Source of the DNA: Flavobacteriales bacterium
Lineage (GTDB): Bacteria > Bacteroidota > Bacteroidia > Flavobacteriales_D > Crocinitomicaceae
DNA length: 64,000 nucleotides
Assembly: GCA_015665275.1 (NCBI GenBank)
Contig: JADFAL010000041.1
Coordinates: forward strand, 1-64,000
Direction of reading: 5' to 3'
Below, piece after piece: positions 49,192 to 58,532 of this stretch. The notes below the pieces were generated by a model. It saw only the letters and a program-made list of their open reading frames with translations. It did not search any database and had not been told where the DNA came from. How positions within the stretch are numbered: the stretch's first letter is position 1; each line of letters begins with the position of its first letter. A program made the position numbers and the translations under genes.

Positions 49192-49647
49192 ATGAATCAA
49201 AGAAAAAATTTCGGCAGAATGATGTTGCTAGTTTGCGCATTGTTCCTCGGAAACATGACATTCGCGCAAGAATCCATGCGTGCTGATGAAATTGGAAACA
49301 AATGGACTTCCCTCACTTCTATAGAAGGAGTCAATGTTTCTCTGAAAAAAGAAAAAGTAGATGTAGGTGCTGCAAAAGCATTTACATACGGTATGTTGCG
49401 TTTTGAAAATACAACAGCCAATGACATCACGCTTGAATTCTATTTTGAATTACAGTATGAAAACGGTTGCGTTGGATGTGGAAATGTAGATGAGTACCGA
49501 AAAGTGATTACGATTCCAGCAGGAACAACACTTGAAGGCGACGCTACTTTCGAACAGCCGGAATTAAGTCTATTGATTAACAATCCGTACACAATTGACC
49601 TTGGAGAATTCCAGTCATTGAAAGCGGGTCAACTAACTATTAAGTAG
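49192..49647 (+). CDS. Secreted hypothetical protein
   Basis: Signal peptide; beta-rich; immediately precedes the CHU_C protein gene. Confidence 0.6.
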   Translation: MNQRKNFGRMMLLVCALFLGNMTFAQESMRADEIGNKWTSLTSIEGVNVSLKKEKVDVGAAKAFTYGMLRFENTTANDITLEFYFELQYENGCVGCGNVDEYRKVITIPAGTTLEGDATFEQPELSLLINNPYTIDLGEFQSLKAGQLTIK

Positions 49648-49649
49648 TC

Positions 49650-51593
49650 ATGAGAAAGTATATCTTACCTATTTTGACCGCCTTGGTATTGCCGTTCGCA
49701 GGTAGTGCTCAGGTGTGTAACGTATCAGTTGCTCCAGAGGATACCATTATTTGTCCTGGAGACTCTGTACTAGTAACAAGTTTGGCTTCGATCACATCTA
49801 GTGGACAACAGTTTAACTTCGATTTCGGGGTACTTCCTCCGGGATGGTCAACTTCTGGTGGTTCGACGTTTAGTCAGCCATGTGGAGCTGGAATTAACAA
49901 TACCCCTTACTACTGGGCATCAACTTCTGGTGGAGGAACACCTCAAATTAACTCTCCAGCATTCGACGTAAGTTGTGGTGGATTTATCACATTCGATATG
50001 GTTTATGCCGTTCAAGGTGGAGGTGCTCCATGTGAAGGGCCAGACCTTGCCCACGAGGGTGTTGAATTACAGTACTCTACTGATGGTGGTGTGACTTGGC
50101 TTCCAATTATTTACTATAGCCCAGGTGGATTCGAATTGCCGCAAAACCCGGGAACTACAGGATCCGTTGCCAATGGTGCTACACCATACACGGTTTGGAA
50201 TTCATTTAGTGTTCCAATTCCTGCAGCTGCGCAGACAACGGGAACAGAATTCCAGTGGATTCAGTTGAACTCTTCAGGCACATGTTGTGACAACTGGGGT
50301 GTAGATAACATCGTTGTTGCCGCAGGACCTTGTAACAGTGCTTGGGTAGATTGGGATAATGATGCTGTTCAAGATTCAAACGACTTCTACTGGACTCCAA
50401 CTACGGATACATTCTTCGTAGCAGACGTTTACGATTCTCTTGGTAACTACGCTTGTACTTCAGATACAGTATTTATCAGTGTTTACCAAAACACAATGAC
50501 ATACGATCTAGTGGATACAGTATTTGCTTACTGTCCATTTGATACAATCCCAACAGGAATTACAAACTTACAGAACGCTCCTGGTCCATTCTCATACAAC
50601 TGGACTACAGGAAGTGTTACTGACAGTACGTTACTAGGTGCCGGTGCAGCAGAGCAATCGCAAACGACCTTCTTTATCGACGTCACCGACGGCTGTGGAT
50701 TCGTCATCACCGATAGTGTCGTCCTAGATGTAAATCAAACGTTGTCTATCGATTCATTCTTTATTCAGAATGCGAATGCGTGTAACCCAACGGGAGCTGC
50801 TTCGGCCTTCTATTCGGGCGACTCGACCAATGCTCTGAATGGACTGAATTGGTTCTTCGAAGGACCTGGTCAACCCGGGGCGAACCAAGTGAACGCAAGT
50901 GTAATCACAAACGTTCCTTCAGGATGGTACTACGTAACCTTGACAGATGCAGTATGTACAGTAACAGATAGTGTATTTATCGATATCGATCAGCCACCTG
51001 TGGCTCAATTCAGCCCAGGAAATGCAAACGGATGTGCTCCAGTAGATGTTAGTTTCGTAAACGCAAGTCAGAATACAGTGAATTATGTTTGGGACTTTGG
51101 TGATGGTTCTCCAACAGTAACTTCATTGGACGCTTCTCACACGTTCACGCAAACATCAACTGTAATGCTAATCGCTTCTGATGCTTCAGGATGTGCCGAT
51201 ACTGCATTCGCTCAAGTTGATGTTGTACCTTGTGGATGCACAGATCCAAATGCAATCAACTACAACCCATTTGCAACAATCGATGATGGAAGTTGTTTCT
51301 TCCCAGAGCCGATTGTTTCTCCACACAACGTGTTTACACCGGATGGTGATGGAAACAACGACCTTTTCTTCCTAGATACTAAAAACGTCGAAGAGATGAC
51401 ATTGGTTATTACCAACCGTTGGGGTAACTTAATCTACGAAGGAAAAGGCCCTAACCCAGCTTGGGATGGAACCAACCAGAGTGATGTTGAAGTAGAAGAA
51501 GGAGTTTACTTCTACAAGTACACAGCTGTTGGAATTAATCCAGAGCCGGTTGCAGAAGGACACGGATTCATTCATTTGATTCGTAATAAGTAA
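49650..51593 (+). CDS. Surface protein with PKD domain, DGSC-type Cys motif and gliding-motility-associated (CHU_C/T9SS type B) C-terminal domain
   Basis: YVWDFGDGSPTVTSLDASHTF PKD; GCTDPNAINYNPFATIDDGSC; VFTPDGDGNNDLFF...ITNRWGNLIYEG...WDGTNQSDVEVEEGVYFYKY. Confidence 0.9.
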   Translation: MRKYILPILTALVLPFAGSAQVCNVSVAPEDTIICPGDSVLVTSLASITSSGQQFNFDFGVLPPGWSTSGGSTFSQPCGAGINNTPYYWASTSGGGTPQINSPAFDVSCGGFITFDMVYAVQGGGAPCEGPDLAHEGVELQYSTDGGVTWLPIIYYSPGGFELPQNPGTTGSVANGATPYTVWNSFSVPIPAAAQTTGTEFQWIQLNSSGTCCDNWGVDNIVVAAGPCNSAWVDWDNDAVQDSNDFYWTPTTDTFFVADVYDSLGNYACTSDTVFISVYQNTMTYDLVDTVFAYCPFDTIPTGITNLQNAPGPFSYNWTTGSVTDSTLLGAGAAEQSQTTFFIDVTDGCGFVITDSVVLDVNQTLSIDSFFIQNANACNPTGAASAFYSGDSTNALNGLNWFFEGPGQPGANQVNASVITNVPSGWYYVTLTDAVCTVTDSVFIDIDQPPVAQFSPGNANGCAPVDVSFVNASQNTVNYVWDFGDGSPTVTSLDASHTFTQTSTVMLIASDASGCADTAFAQVDVVPCGCTDPNAINYNPFATIDDGSCFFPEPIVSPHNVFTPDGDGNNDLFFLDTKNVEEMTLVITNRWGNLIYEGKGPNPAWDGTNQSDVEVEEGVYFYKYTAVGINPEPVAEGHGFIHLIRNK

Positions 51594-51621
51594 GAAAGAT
51601 AATTTCTACCTTTTAAATACA

Positions 51622-51652
51622 AAGCGCCTTCGGAAACGGAGGCGCTTTTTTT
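51622..51652 (+). terminator. Intrinsic terminator
   Basis: AAGCGCCT...AGGCGCTTTTTTT hairpin plus T-run downstream of the CHU_C protein. Confidence 0.8.
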
Positions 51653-51759
51653 ATGTTAGCAATCGCTTTGTTCAATTAAGAAGAAATACCTTTTAGTAAA
51701 GGATCGTTAAACTTCTCTCATTCGCATCCAATTCCCTGTTGCAACGGAGAAGGAACTGC

Positions 51760-51767
51760 TATATTTG
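51760..51767 (+). promoter_or_regulatory. -7 box TATATTTG with upstream TTG, polyprenyl synthetase promoter
   Basis: TTG (51739-51741), 18-bp spacer, TATATTTG, 5 nt to ATG. Confidence 0.65.
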
Positions 51768-51772
51768 TATTA

Positions 51773-52744
51773 ATGATGACCGTAAAGGAAATAATGGCTC
51801 CGGTGCAATCGGAAATGAATGAATTCGAAGTTCGCTTCAGGGATAACATGAAATCCAACGCGCCCCTTCTGGATAAAGTAACGCATTACATCATCCGTCG
51901 AAAAGGAAAACAAATGCGCCCATTATTTATCTTTCTTACAGCCAAAATGCTGGGTGAGGTCAACGACAAAACCTATACCGCGGGAACACTTGTTGAATTA
52001 CTACACACAGCAACACTCGTTCACGATGACGTTGTAGACGATGCCAACGAACGTCGCGGATTCTTTAGTGTGAACGCGCTATGGAAAAACAAAATTGCAG
52101 TGTTGGTAGGCGACTATATGCTTTCGAAGGTATTGCTGCTTTCGATAGAACACAATAACACAGACTTGCTGAAAGTAATGGCTCGGGCCATTCGTGAAAT
52201 GTCGGAAGGAGAATTACTTCAGATCGAGAAAGCGCGTAAGTTGGATATCACCGAAGAGGTCTATTTCGAAGTAATTCGCCAAAAAACAGCATCCTTGATT
52301 TCAACCTGTTGTGAGGCTGGGGCATTGAGCGTTGATCGGAAAGATGTTTCGGATAAAATGCGTGATTTCGGCGAACTCATCGGAATTTCATTTCAATTGA
52401 AGGATGATATTTTTGACTATAGCGATCCCGGAGACATTGGAAAACCAACTGGATTGGACATCCGTGAACGAAAAATGACATTACCTCTGATATACGTGCT
52501 AAATACTGCACCGGAAGAAATCAGAAAGGAACTCATTAACATTGTAAAGAATCACAACGAAAACCCTAAAAAAGTGAAGCGTGCAGTTGATTTGGTTATT
52601 GAACACGGTGGAATTGAATACGCTCACAAACAAATGCTAGAATACAAAGAAAAAGCATTAGCGCTCTTAACTGATATTCCTGATTCCGAGGCAAAAACAG
52701 CTATCTTAGGGTTGGTCGACTACACTACGAATCGAAAAAAATAA
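51773..52744 (+). CDS. Polyprenyl synthetase family protein
   Basis: LLHTATLVHDDVVDDANERRG, FQLKDDIFDYSD. Confidence 0.94.
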   Translation: MMTVKEIMAPVQSEMNEFEVRFRDNMKSNAPLLDKVTHYIIRRKGKQMRPLFIFLTAKMLGEVNDKTYTAGTLVELLHTATLVHDDVVDDANERRGFFSVNALWKNKIAVLVGDYMLSKVLLLSIEHNNTDLLKVMARAIREMSEGELLQIEKARKLDITEEVYFEVIRQKTASLISTCCEAGALSVDRKDVSDKMRDFGELIGISFQLKDDIFDYSDPGDIGKPTGLDIRERKMTLPLIYVLNTAPEEIRKELINIVKNHNENPKKVKRAVDLVIEHGGIEYAHKQMLEYKEKALALLTDIPDSEAKTAILGLVDYTTNRKK

Positions 52745-52746
52745 AT

Positions 52747-53190
52747 ATGAAATTAGTTTGGATCTTCTTTTGTTACCTTTTGATCTGGGGATGCTCTGAC
52801 TCCCAAGAAAAAGAGGAGAGTGAAACCAAGGAAAACACGAAGGGTGCTCCTCAAACGGAAAAACCGGTCAATCCAGAAGACTTGATAGAGGTTGTTGGCA
52901 ATACGTATAAAGAATACTACGACGCAGCCAAGACCAAAATTAAATTTGAGGGGGAACAAGATGAAAACAAGGAACGCCATGGCAAGTGGGTATACTATTC
53001 CGAAGCCGGAAATGAGATGAACACCTCTCATTACAAACACGGCGTTTTACATGGTTTTATGCAGGTAAGGCGTCCAAATGGTGCTTTCTATTATCACGGT
53101 GACTTCATTGACGGCGAAAGATCCGGCCTTTGGAAGTTTTATGATGAACAAGGGAAGTTCTCTTACGAAAAAAATTACGACGCGAAATAA
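52747..53190 (+). CDS. MORN/YwqK-like repeat lipoprotein
   Basis: Lipobox WGC; RHGKWVYYSEAGNEMNTSHYKHGVLHGFMQVRRPNGAFYYHGDFIDGERSGLWKFYDEQGK. Confidence 0.78.
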   Translation: MKLVWIFFCYLLIWGCSDSQEKEESETKENTKGAPQTEKPVNPEDLIEVVGNTYKEYYDAAKTKIKFEGEQDENKERHGKWVYYSEAGNEMNTSHYKHGVLHGFMQVRRPNGAFYYHGDFIDGERSGLWKFYDEQGKFSYEKNYDAK

Positions 53191-55214
53191 TGGCAATGAT
53201 TCCACCGCATATTGTGGATGATATCATGCAAGCCTCCCGAATTGAGGAGGTTATTGGTGAGTTTGTCAACCTGAAGCGTGCTGGCTCTAACTTGAAAGGA
53301 CTGAGCCCGTTCACCGACGAAAAAACACCTTCGTTTGTCGTTTCTCCTGCCAAACAAATTTTCAAATGCTTCTCAACAGGAAAAGGAGGTACGGTAGTTA
53401 CTTTCCTCATGGAGAAAGAACACTTTTCGTATCCAGAGGCATTGCGCTGGTTGGCGGATAAATACGGCGTACAGATTCCAGAAGACAAGCCGCCTACGCC
53501 GGAAGAATTGGAAGCCATCTCAGAAAGAGAAAGCTTACACATCATCAATGAATTTGCCCAAAAGCATTTTGTTGAAACGATGCACGATACAGATGAAGGG
53601 AAAACCATCGGTCTCTCCTACTTTGTAGAACGTGGCTTCCGTCCAGAGATCATTGAAAAATTTCAACTCGGTTTTTGCTCAAATAAAAGCGACGCCTTTA
53701 CGAAAGCTGCTTTAGATAAAGGTTACAAACAAGAATACCTTGAGAAGGTTGGATTGACCAAAACCAAGGACGAGCGTTCTTTCGACTTCTTCCGAGGGCG
53801 TGTTATGTTCCCTATTCACAGTGTTTCAGGTCGCGTGCTGGGATTCGGTGGGCGAACACTAAAGAACGACAAAAAAGTCGCGAAATACTTCAACTCGCCC
53901 GAAAGTCTGATTTACAATAAAAGTCAGATTCTTTATGGATTGTATTTCGCAAAAGGTGACATTATCAAGTACGATAATTGTTACCTCTGTGAAGGGTATA
54001 CGGATGTAATCAGCATGTACCAGGCGGGAATCCAAAATGTTGTCTCGTCTTCGGGAACCTCATTGACGCGGGAACAAATTCGACTGGTTAAACGCTATAC
54101 AAATAACATCACCATTCTTTACGATGGAGATGCAGCTGGAATTAAGGCCTCCTTCCGAGGAATCGATTTGATTCTAGAGGAAGGATTGAACGTTAAGGTG
54201 GTTTTATTCCCTGATGGAGAAGACCCGGATTCGTTCGCCAAGACCCACAGCACGACTGAAATTGAAGATTACATCAAAAGTCATCAACAAGATTTCATTT
54301 CTTTCAAGGCCGATATTTTATTGGAAAGTGAGGGCGATGACCCTATTCGTAGAGCTCAGTTAATTAAGGATATTGCACACAGTGTCTCCCTTATCCCGGA
54401 TCAAATAACGAGAAATGTATTCATTCCGGAAGTAGCGAAACGCTTCGAGATTAGCGAAGACGTGATTTGGTCAGAGGTGGCTAAAGACCGTCAGGACAAC
54501 CTTGAGAAAACGCAGCAGGAATCCCTTAGAAAGAAACGCAACGAAGCCCGTCAACAGCAGCAACAAACAGAAGCATCAGCCGACGATCCTTACGCTCACG
54601 AACCGAGTCCATTCGAAAGTGAAGCACCGATAAAGGAAGTTGTTGTTGAGGATAAAAAGGATCATTACGAGTACGACCTCATGCGAATATTGGTCAAATA
54701 CGGAACATTGGCCCTCACAATTGAACAACTCAACGAGCATGGCGAATCGGAAAAAGTTGAAACAAGTGTGGCAGAATTTGTTTGCCATGAACTGAATGTC
54801 GACGAATTAACCTTTGATACACCCGTATTCAACCGAATGCATAAAGTAATTGCTGATTCGCTTATTGAAAATGTGTTCTTAAAACCAACGGTTTTCCTTC
54901 GAATGGAAGATCAGGATATTGTGAAATTTGTGACACAAATCGAGTTAGAAGATATTCAACTGAGCCCGAATTGGGAAGTGAAGCACAAGATTTTAACTCC
55001 ATCTGAGAAAGACAAAATCAATATCGCAGCTCCAACGTCTACGTTTACCTTCAAGTTGTCTAAGGTGATGAAGCGCATCAATGAAATTCGAAAAGAACTT
55101 CCTGCGCCAGGACAAGAAGATGAGCAAACAATGGATCTTCTTGCCGAACAGGCTAATTTAGAGCGCGTAAAAATCTTTATCTCCAATCGATTGGATCGCG
55201 TTAATACTCATTGA
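53190..55214 (+). CDS. dnaG: DNA primase DnaG (degenerate zinc-binding domain)
   Basis: DEKTPSFVVSPAKQIFKCF; TOPRIM CEGYTDVISMYQAGIQNVVSSSGTSLT; YDGDAAGIKAS. Confidence 0.95.
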   Translation: MAMIPPHIVDDIMQASRIEEVIGEFVNLKRAGSNLKGLSPFTDEKTPSFVVSPAKQIFKCFSTGKGGTVVTFLMEKEHFSYPEALRWLADKYGVQIPEDKPPTPEELEAISERESLHIINEFAQKHFVETMHDTDEGKTIGLSYFVERGFRPEIIEKFQLGFCSNKSDAFTKAALDKGYKQEYLEKVGLTKTKDERSFDFFRGRVMFPIHSVSGRVLGFGGRTLKNDKKVAKYFNSPESLIYNKSQILYGLYFAKGDIIKYDNCYLCEGYTDVISMYQAGIQNVVSSSGTSLTREQIRLVKRYTNNITILYDGDAAGIKASFRGIDLILEEGLNVKVVLFPDGEDPDSFAKTHSTTEIEDYIKSHQQDFISFKADILLESEGDDPIRRAQLIKDIAHSVSLIPDQITRNVFIPEVAKRFEISEDVIWSEVAKDRQDNLEKTQQESLRKKRNEARQQQQQTEASADDPYAHEPSPFESEAPIKEVVVEDKKDHYEYDLMRILVKYGTLALTIEQLNEHGESEKVETSVAEFVCHELNVDELTFDTPVFNRMHKVIADSLIENVFLKPTVFLRMEDQDIVKFVTQIELEDIQLSPNWEVKHKILTPSEKDKINIAAPTSTFTFKLSKVMKRINEIRKELPAPGQEDEQTMDLLAEQANLERVKIFISNRLDRVNTH

Positions 55215-55990
55215 TTGTGAATCGTTTTACCCGACACACACCGTTAATTCTTTTACTTTTTGTGATGCTATTCGCTGGAGCTTGCACGATTCAGAAGCGA
55301 GTGCATCGAAAGGGATGGTTTGTGTACTGGAATCATGATAAAAAAGTAAGTGAGAGCACGTGTGAGAACAAAAGCAAGAGTGCAATTGTAAATTCGGATG
55401 AAACTGACAATGTAAATAACCACGATGCCCATCTTGTCTCTGAAAGCACAACACGCGTAGTAACGAATGCAAGCGTATCGGAATTGGAAGTTAAGGACAA
55501 AAGAACATCCGAAAGGGAGTTCAAAGATTTAGCACAAGACCACCTAGGACAAAAAGAATTACTTGAGAAAAGAGAGACCGCAGTCGTTTCCAGCACCGAA
55601 AGTAGTTCCTCTCACAAAAAAAATCAGAATCAATCAAATTCCCCCACTCGGATTCCTTTACTAGCTTGGGCCTTGTTATTTTTAGGCTGCATACTCATTG
55701 CACTTGCTATTGTTTTAGGACTTATCTATCTGGCCGTAAACGGAGCATTGATTGGCGCTCCCTTATACATGGGAGTTCTGTTATTAGCTGGTGTCATATT
55801 CCTTGTCTTGGCAACTCGAACTGCGCTAGCCCCTTTGAATTCTCAACCTCCACCTGACCCTCGTACTGAAACGGAAGAACCAAAAAGAGAAAAGAAAGAG
55901 CGTGAACCGCTAAAAGAGAATGATAAAATATTCCTGGGTGTAATTGCAGGATTAATTCTCATTATTGCCATTTCTCTGCTTTCGTACTAA
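55211..55990 (+). CDS. Hypothetical lipoprotein, KRVHRKGW family (copy A)
   Basis: Lipobox GAC followed by TIQKRVHRKGWFVYWNHDKK; charged region; C-terminal TMs. TTG 55211 or GTG 55217 start. Confidence 0.65.
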   Translation: MIVNRFTRHTPLILLLFVMLFAGACTIQKRVHRKGWFVYWNHDKKVSESTCENKSKSAIVNSDETDNVNNHDAHLVSESTTRVVTNASVSELEVKDKRTSEREFKDLAQDHLGQKELLEKRETAVVSSTESSSSHKKNQNQSNSPTRIPLLAWALLFLGCILIALAIVLGLIYLAVNGALIGAPLYMGVLLLAGVIFLVLATRTALAPLNSQPPPDPRTETEEPKREKKEREPLKENDKIFLGVIAGLILIIAISLLSY

Positions 55991-55995
55991 CAGAA

Positions 55996-56118
55996 ATGCA
56001 CTCGTTCGAAATAGTACCTATCCATTTCATGCTTACCAATTACGCCATTGTTATGGCCGATCTATTCGTTGCTATGCATTTACCTATTCTGATAATTACC
56101 TTATTTTTTCTCCGGTAA
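55996..56118 (+). CDS. Candidate 40-aa hydrophobic micro-ORF
   Basis: ATG...TAA encoding MHSFEIVPIHFMLTNYAIVMADLFVAMHLPILIITLFFLR, intergenic between two paralogous lipoproteins. Confidence 0.2.
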   Translation: MHSFEIVPIHFMLTNYAIVMADLFVAMHLPILIITLFFLR

Positions 56119-56167
56119 CCTACTGAACAATTCATATCTTCACCACGAACGTAACAAACACTCAATT

Positions 56168-57082
56168 TTGAAATCTAGGTCCACCACTCTCTTCATTTTC
56201 AGTCTTTTCTTACTCTTTTCAATTGCGATGAATTCCTGTACGGTAACAAAGCGCGTACATCGTAAAGGATGGCATATCAGCTGGCACAAGAACCATCGAT
56301 CGGACAATTCCCAAAACAATGAGACGGTTGAGCACGGCGGCGCCGATACAATGAAAGCAGAACGCGGAGGTAAAAAGGTTGTGGACAAATCCAATGTGGC
56401 GGAAAAGAAAAAATCTGAAGAAGCGAAGAGTGAATATAAGGCCGAAAACTTTTCAAAGCAAGATCCCTCCACAGATTCCATGGAGCCTACTTCAAGCCCT
56501 GAAACGAAGAACGATGCTCCCGAGGACGAACTTCCAAACTCGGAATCGAACGAAAGTCAGGAGTTAAATGAAATCCCGTTGGGTGGGGCCTATATCTTTC
56601 TTGGATTATTCATTGCTTTAGGAGTTGGTATTGCTGCATTCGGCGCATTTGAATTTGCTCTCGGTGCCCTGCTTATCGCTATTGCCGCAGCAATAATAAT
56701 TGTACACGTCATTGGAATTAAAAATGGAAAAAATAAGTCTCACATTCGTCCAAGCGGATTCTACAACTCCATTTTATTTGTAGTGTTGTGTTCTGTTCTT
56801 TTGGCCTACCTTATTATTTATGGGGGGCTAGGCGAACTTATCGGGATAATTGTTGCCGTTTTTCTTGTCGCTCTCATTGCAATGTTACTATTCTTAGTGA
56901 ATCAAACCAAAGATTTGCATCACGAAGCAGTACAAAAGAAAAAAGCGGAGAAAGAAGCTGCTAAAAAACAAAAGAGCGAAGAAGCTATAGAGAAAGTGAA
57001 GAAAAAAAATCGCATCGCCGGATTAATTGTTGGAGGTCTTGCAGTTGCCCTTTTCCTAACAATTGCTTTGCTCAGTAACTAA
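56168..57082 (+). CDS. Hypothetical lipoprotein, KRVHRKGW family (copy B)
   Basis: Lipobox NSC followed by TVTKRVHRKGWHISWHKNHR; charged region; multiple TMs; TTG start. Confidence 0.65.
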   Translation: MKSRSTTLFIFSLFLLFSIAMNSCTVTKRVHRKGWHISWHKNHRSDNSQNNETVEHGGADTMKAERGGKKVVDKSNVAEKKKSEEAKSEYKAENFSKQDPSTDSMEPTSSPETKNDAPEDELPNSESNESQELNEIPLGGAYIFLGLFIALGVGIAAFGAFEFALGALLIAIAAAIIIVHVIGIKNGKNKSHIRPSGFYNSILFVVLCSVLLAYLIIYGGLGELIGIIVAVFLVALIAMLLFLVNQTKDLHHEAVQKKKAEKEAAKKQKSEEAIEKVKKKNRIAGLIVGGLAVALFLTIALLSN

Positions 57083-57084
57083 GG

Positions 57085-57801
57085 CTATTTCAAGAGACGT
57101 TTGTACATTTGAACGGTATTCTCTAATCCGAAATACAAAGCATCCGCAATCAAGGCATGCCCAATGGACACTTCCAATAATTCCGGGATATGTTCTTTGA
57201 AGAAACGAAGGTTATCCAGATTCAAATCGTGACCTGCATTGAGTTCCAATCCTAATTCAACAGCAAGATTCGCCGCTTCGACATACTCCTTAATTGCTGC
57301 TTCGGGATCCTTTGCGTAATCATCAGCAAAAGGACCAGTGTACAACTCAATTCGATCTACGCCACATTTCGCCGCGTATTCAATGTTCTGTAAATCGGTA
57401 TCTACGAAAATGGAAGAACGAACTCCTTGCTCTCTGAATTGCTGCGCCAAATCTGTTAATAAAGCTACATTCGTTTTGGTATCCCAACCAGCGTTTGATG
57501 TCAAAACATGTGGTGGATCGGGTACCAATGTTGCCTGCGCAGGTTTCGTTTCTGAGATCAGTTTCAAATAACGTGTGTCAGGATACCCTTCGATATTGAA
57601 TTCCGTGCTTACTTTTTCAGACAAATTATAAACGTCTTGAGTAGTAATATGGCGTTCATCAGGACGCGGATGCACAGTAATCCCATCTGCCCCAAATCGT
57701 TCGCAATCCAACGCAACTTGTACTACGCTAGGAACGTCTCCTCCGCGAGCATTTCTTAAGGTTGCTATTTTGTTCACATTAACGCTCAACTTGGTTTCCA
57801 T
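57085..57801 (-). CDS. pdxJ: Pyridoxine 5'-phosphate synthase
   Basis: [62 protein letters not shown]. Confidence 0.95.
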   Translation of the reverse strand: METKLSVNVNKIATLRNARGGDVPSVVQVALDCERFGADGITVHPRPDERHITTQDVYNLSEKVSTEFNIEGYPDTRYLKLISETKPAQATLVPDPPHVLTSNAGWDTKTNVALLTDLAQQFREQGVRSSIFVDTDLQNIEYAAKCGVDRIELYTGPFADDYAKDPEAAIKEYVEAANLAVELGLELNAGHDLNLDNLRFFKEHIPELLEVSIGHALIADALYFGLENTVQMYKRLLK

Positions 57802-57820
57802 AGGCCTATTTTTGTCCCTG

Positions 57821-57828
57821 CAAAAGTA
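57821..57828 (-). promoter_or_regulatory. -7 box TACTTTTG for pdxJ
   Basis: Exact TAnnTTTG match on the minus strand, 19 nt upstream of the ATG. Confidence 0.45.
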
Positions 57829-57866
57829 CGAACAAACTCAGGATTTGTAGTACATTAGCGTTAACA

Positions 57867-58529
57867 ATGAGAGCAAAGGATTTAATCACGGAAGAAATTC
57901 CACCGTTGACACATTTGGATACGGGAGAACGCGCTTTGAACTGGATGGACGAGTTCAAGGTAACCCATTTGGCCGTTATGAAAAATGGCAATTTTGTAGG
58001 GGTTGTTTCGGAAACAGATATTTTGGACAAAATGGAAATGGATCAAACACTTGACGTGCTGTTCCAACACCTACCAAGACCTTATGCCTTTGCTGGAGAT
58101 CACATCTATCAGGTACTTGCTAAAATCGCCGAGTTCAAATTGAGTTTGATCCCCATTCTTGATGAAAAAGAAGAATACCTCGGATGTACAAGTGTTCATC
58201 ACTTGCTTACTTTGATTGCCAATACTGGAAGTATTAAAGAATCTGGTGGTATATTGGTTCTGGAAATAGCCCACAACGATTACTCAATGGCCCAGATTGC
58301 ACAGATTGTTGAAAGCAACGACGCAAAGATTTTGAGCTCCTACATCATGTCTTCTCCAGACTCAACCAATGTAGAAGTAACATTGAAATTGAATCAGCTT
58401 GAGTTGGATCGCATCATACGTACTTTTGAGCGTTACGACTATATCATTAAGGCATCTTACCAAAAAAGTGCATTTGAAGACGACTTCAAATTCCGTTACG
58501 ACGCGTTGATGAATTACCTCAATCTTTAA
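57867..58529 (+). CDS. CBS-domain protein
   Basis: Tandem CBS-like repeats (THLAVMKNGNFVGVVSETDILDK; LSLIPILDEKEEYLGCTSVHHLL). Confidence 0.85.
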   Translation: MRAKDLITEEIPPLTHLDTGERALNWMDEFKVTHLAVMKNGNFVGVVSETDILDKMEMDQTLDVLFQHLPRPYAFAGDHIYQVLAKIAEFKLSLIPILDEKEEYLGCTSVHHLLTLIANTGSIKESGGILVLEIAHNDYSMAQIAQIVESNDAKILSSYIMSSPDSTNVEVTLKLNQLELDRIIRTFERYDYIIKASYQKSAFEDDFKFRYDALMNYLNL

Positions 58530-58532
58530 CTC

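Noticed and set aside
53105-53608. 167-aa minus-strand ORF opposite dnaG
   Set aside because: Fully antisense to the conserved DnaG N-terminus; no recognisable motif; codon mirror artefact.
56140-56481. 113-aa minus-strand ORF opposite lipoprotein copy B
   Set aside because: Antisense with Ser/Phe-rich translation typical of a spurious frame.
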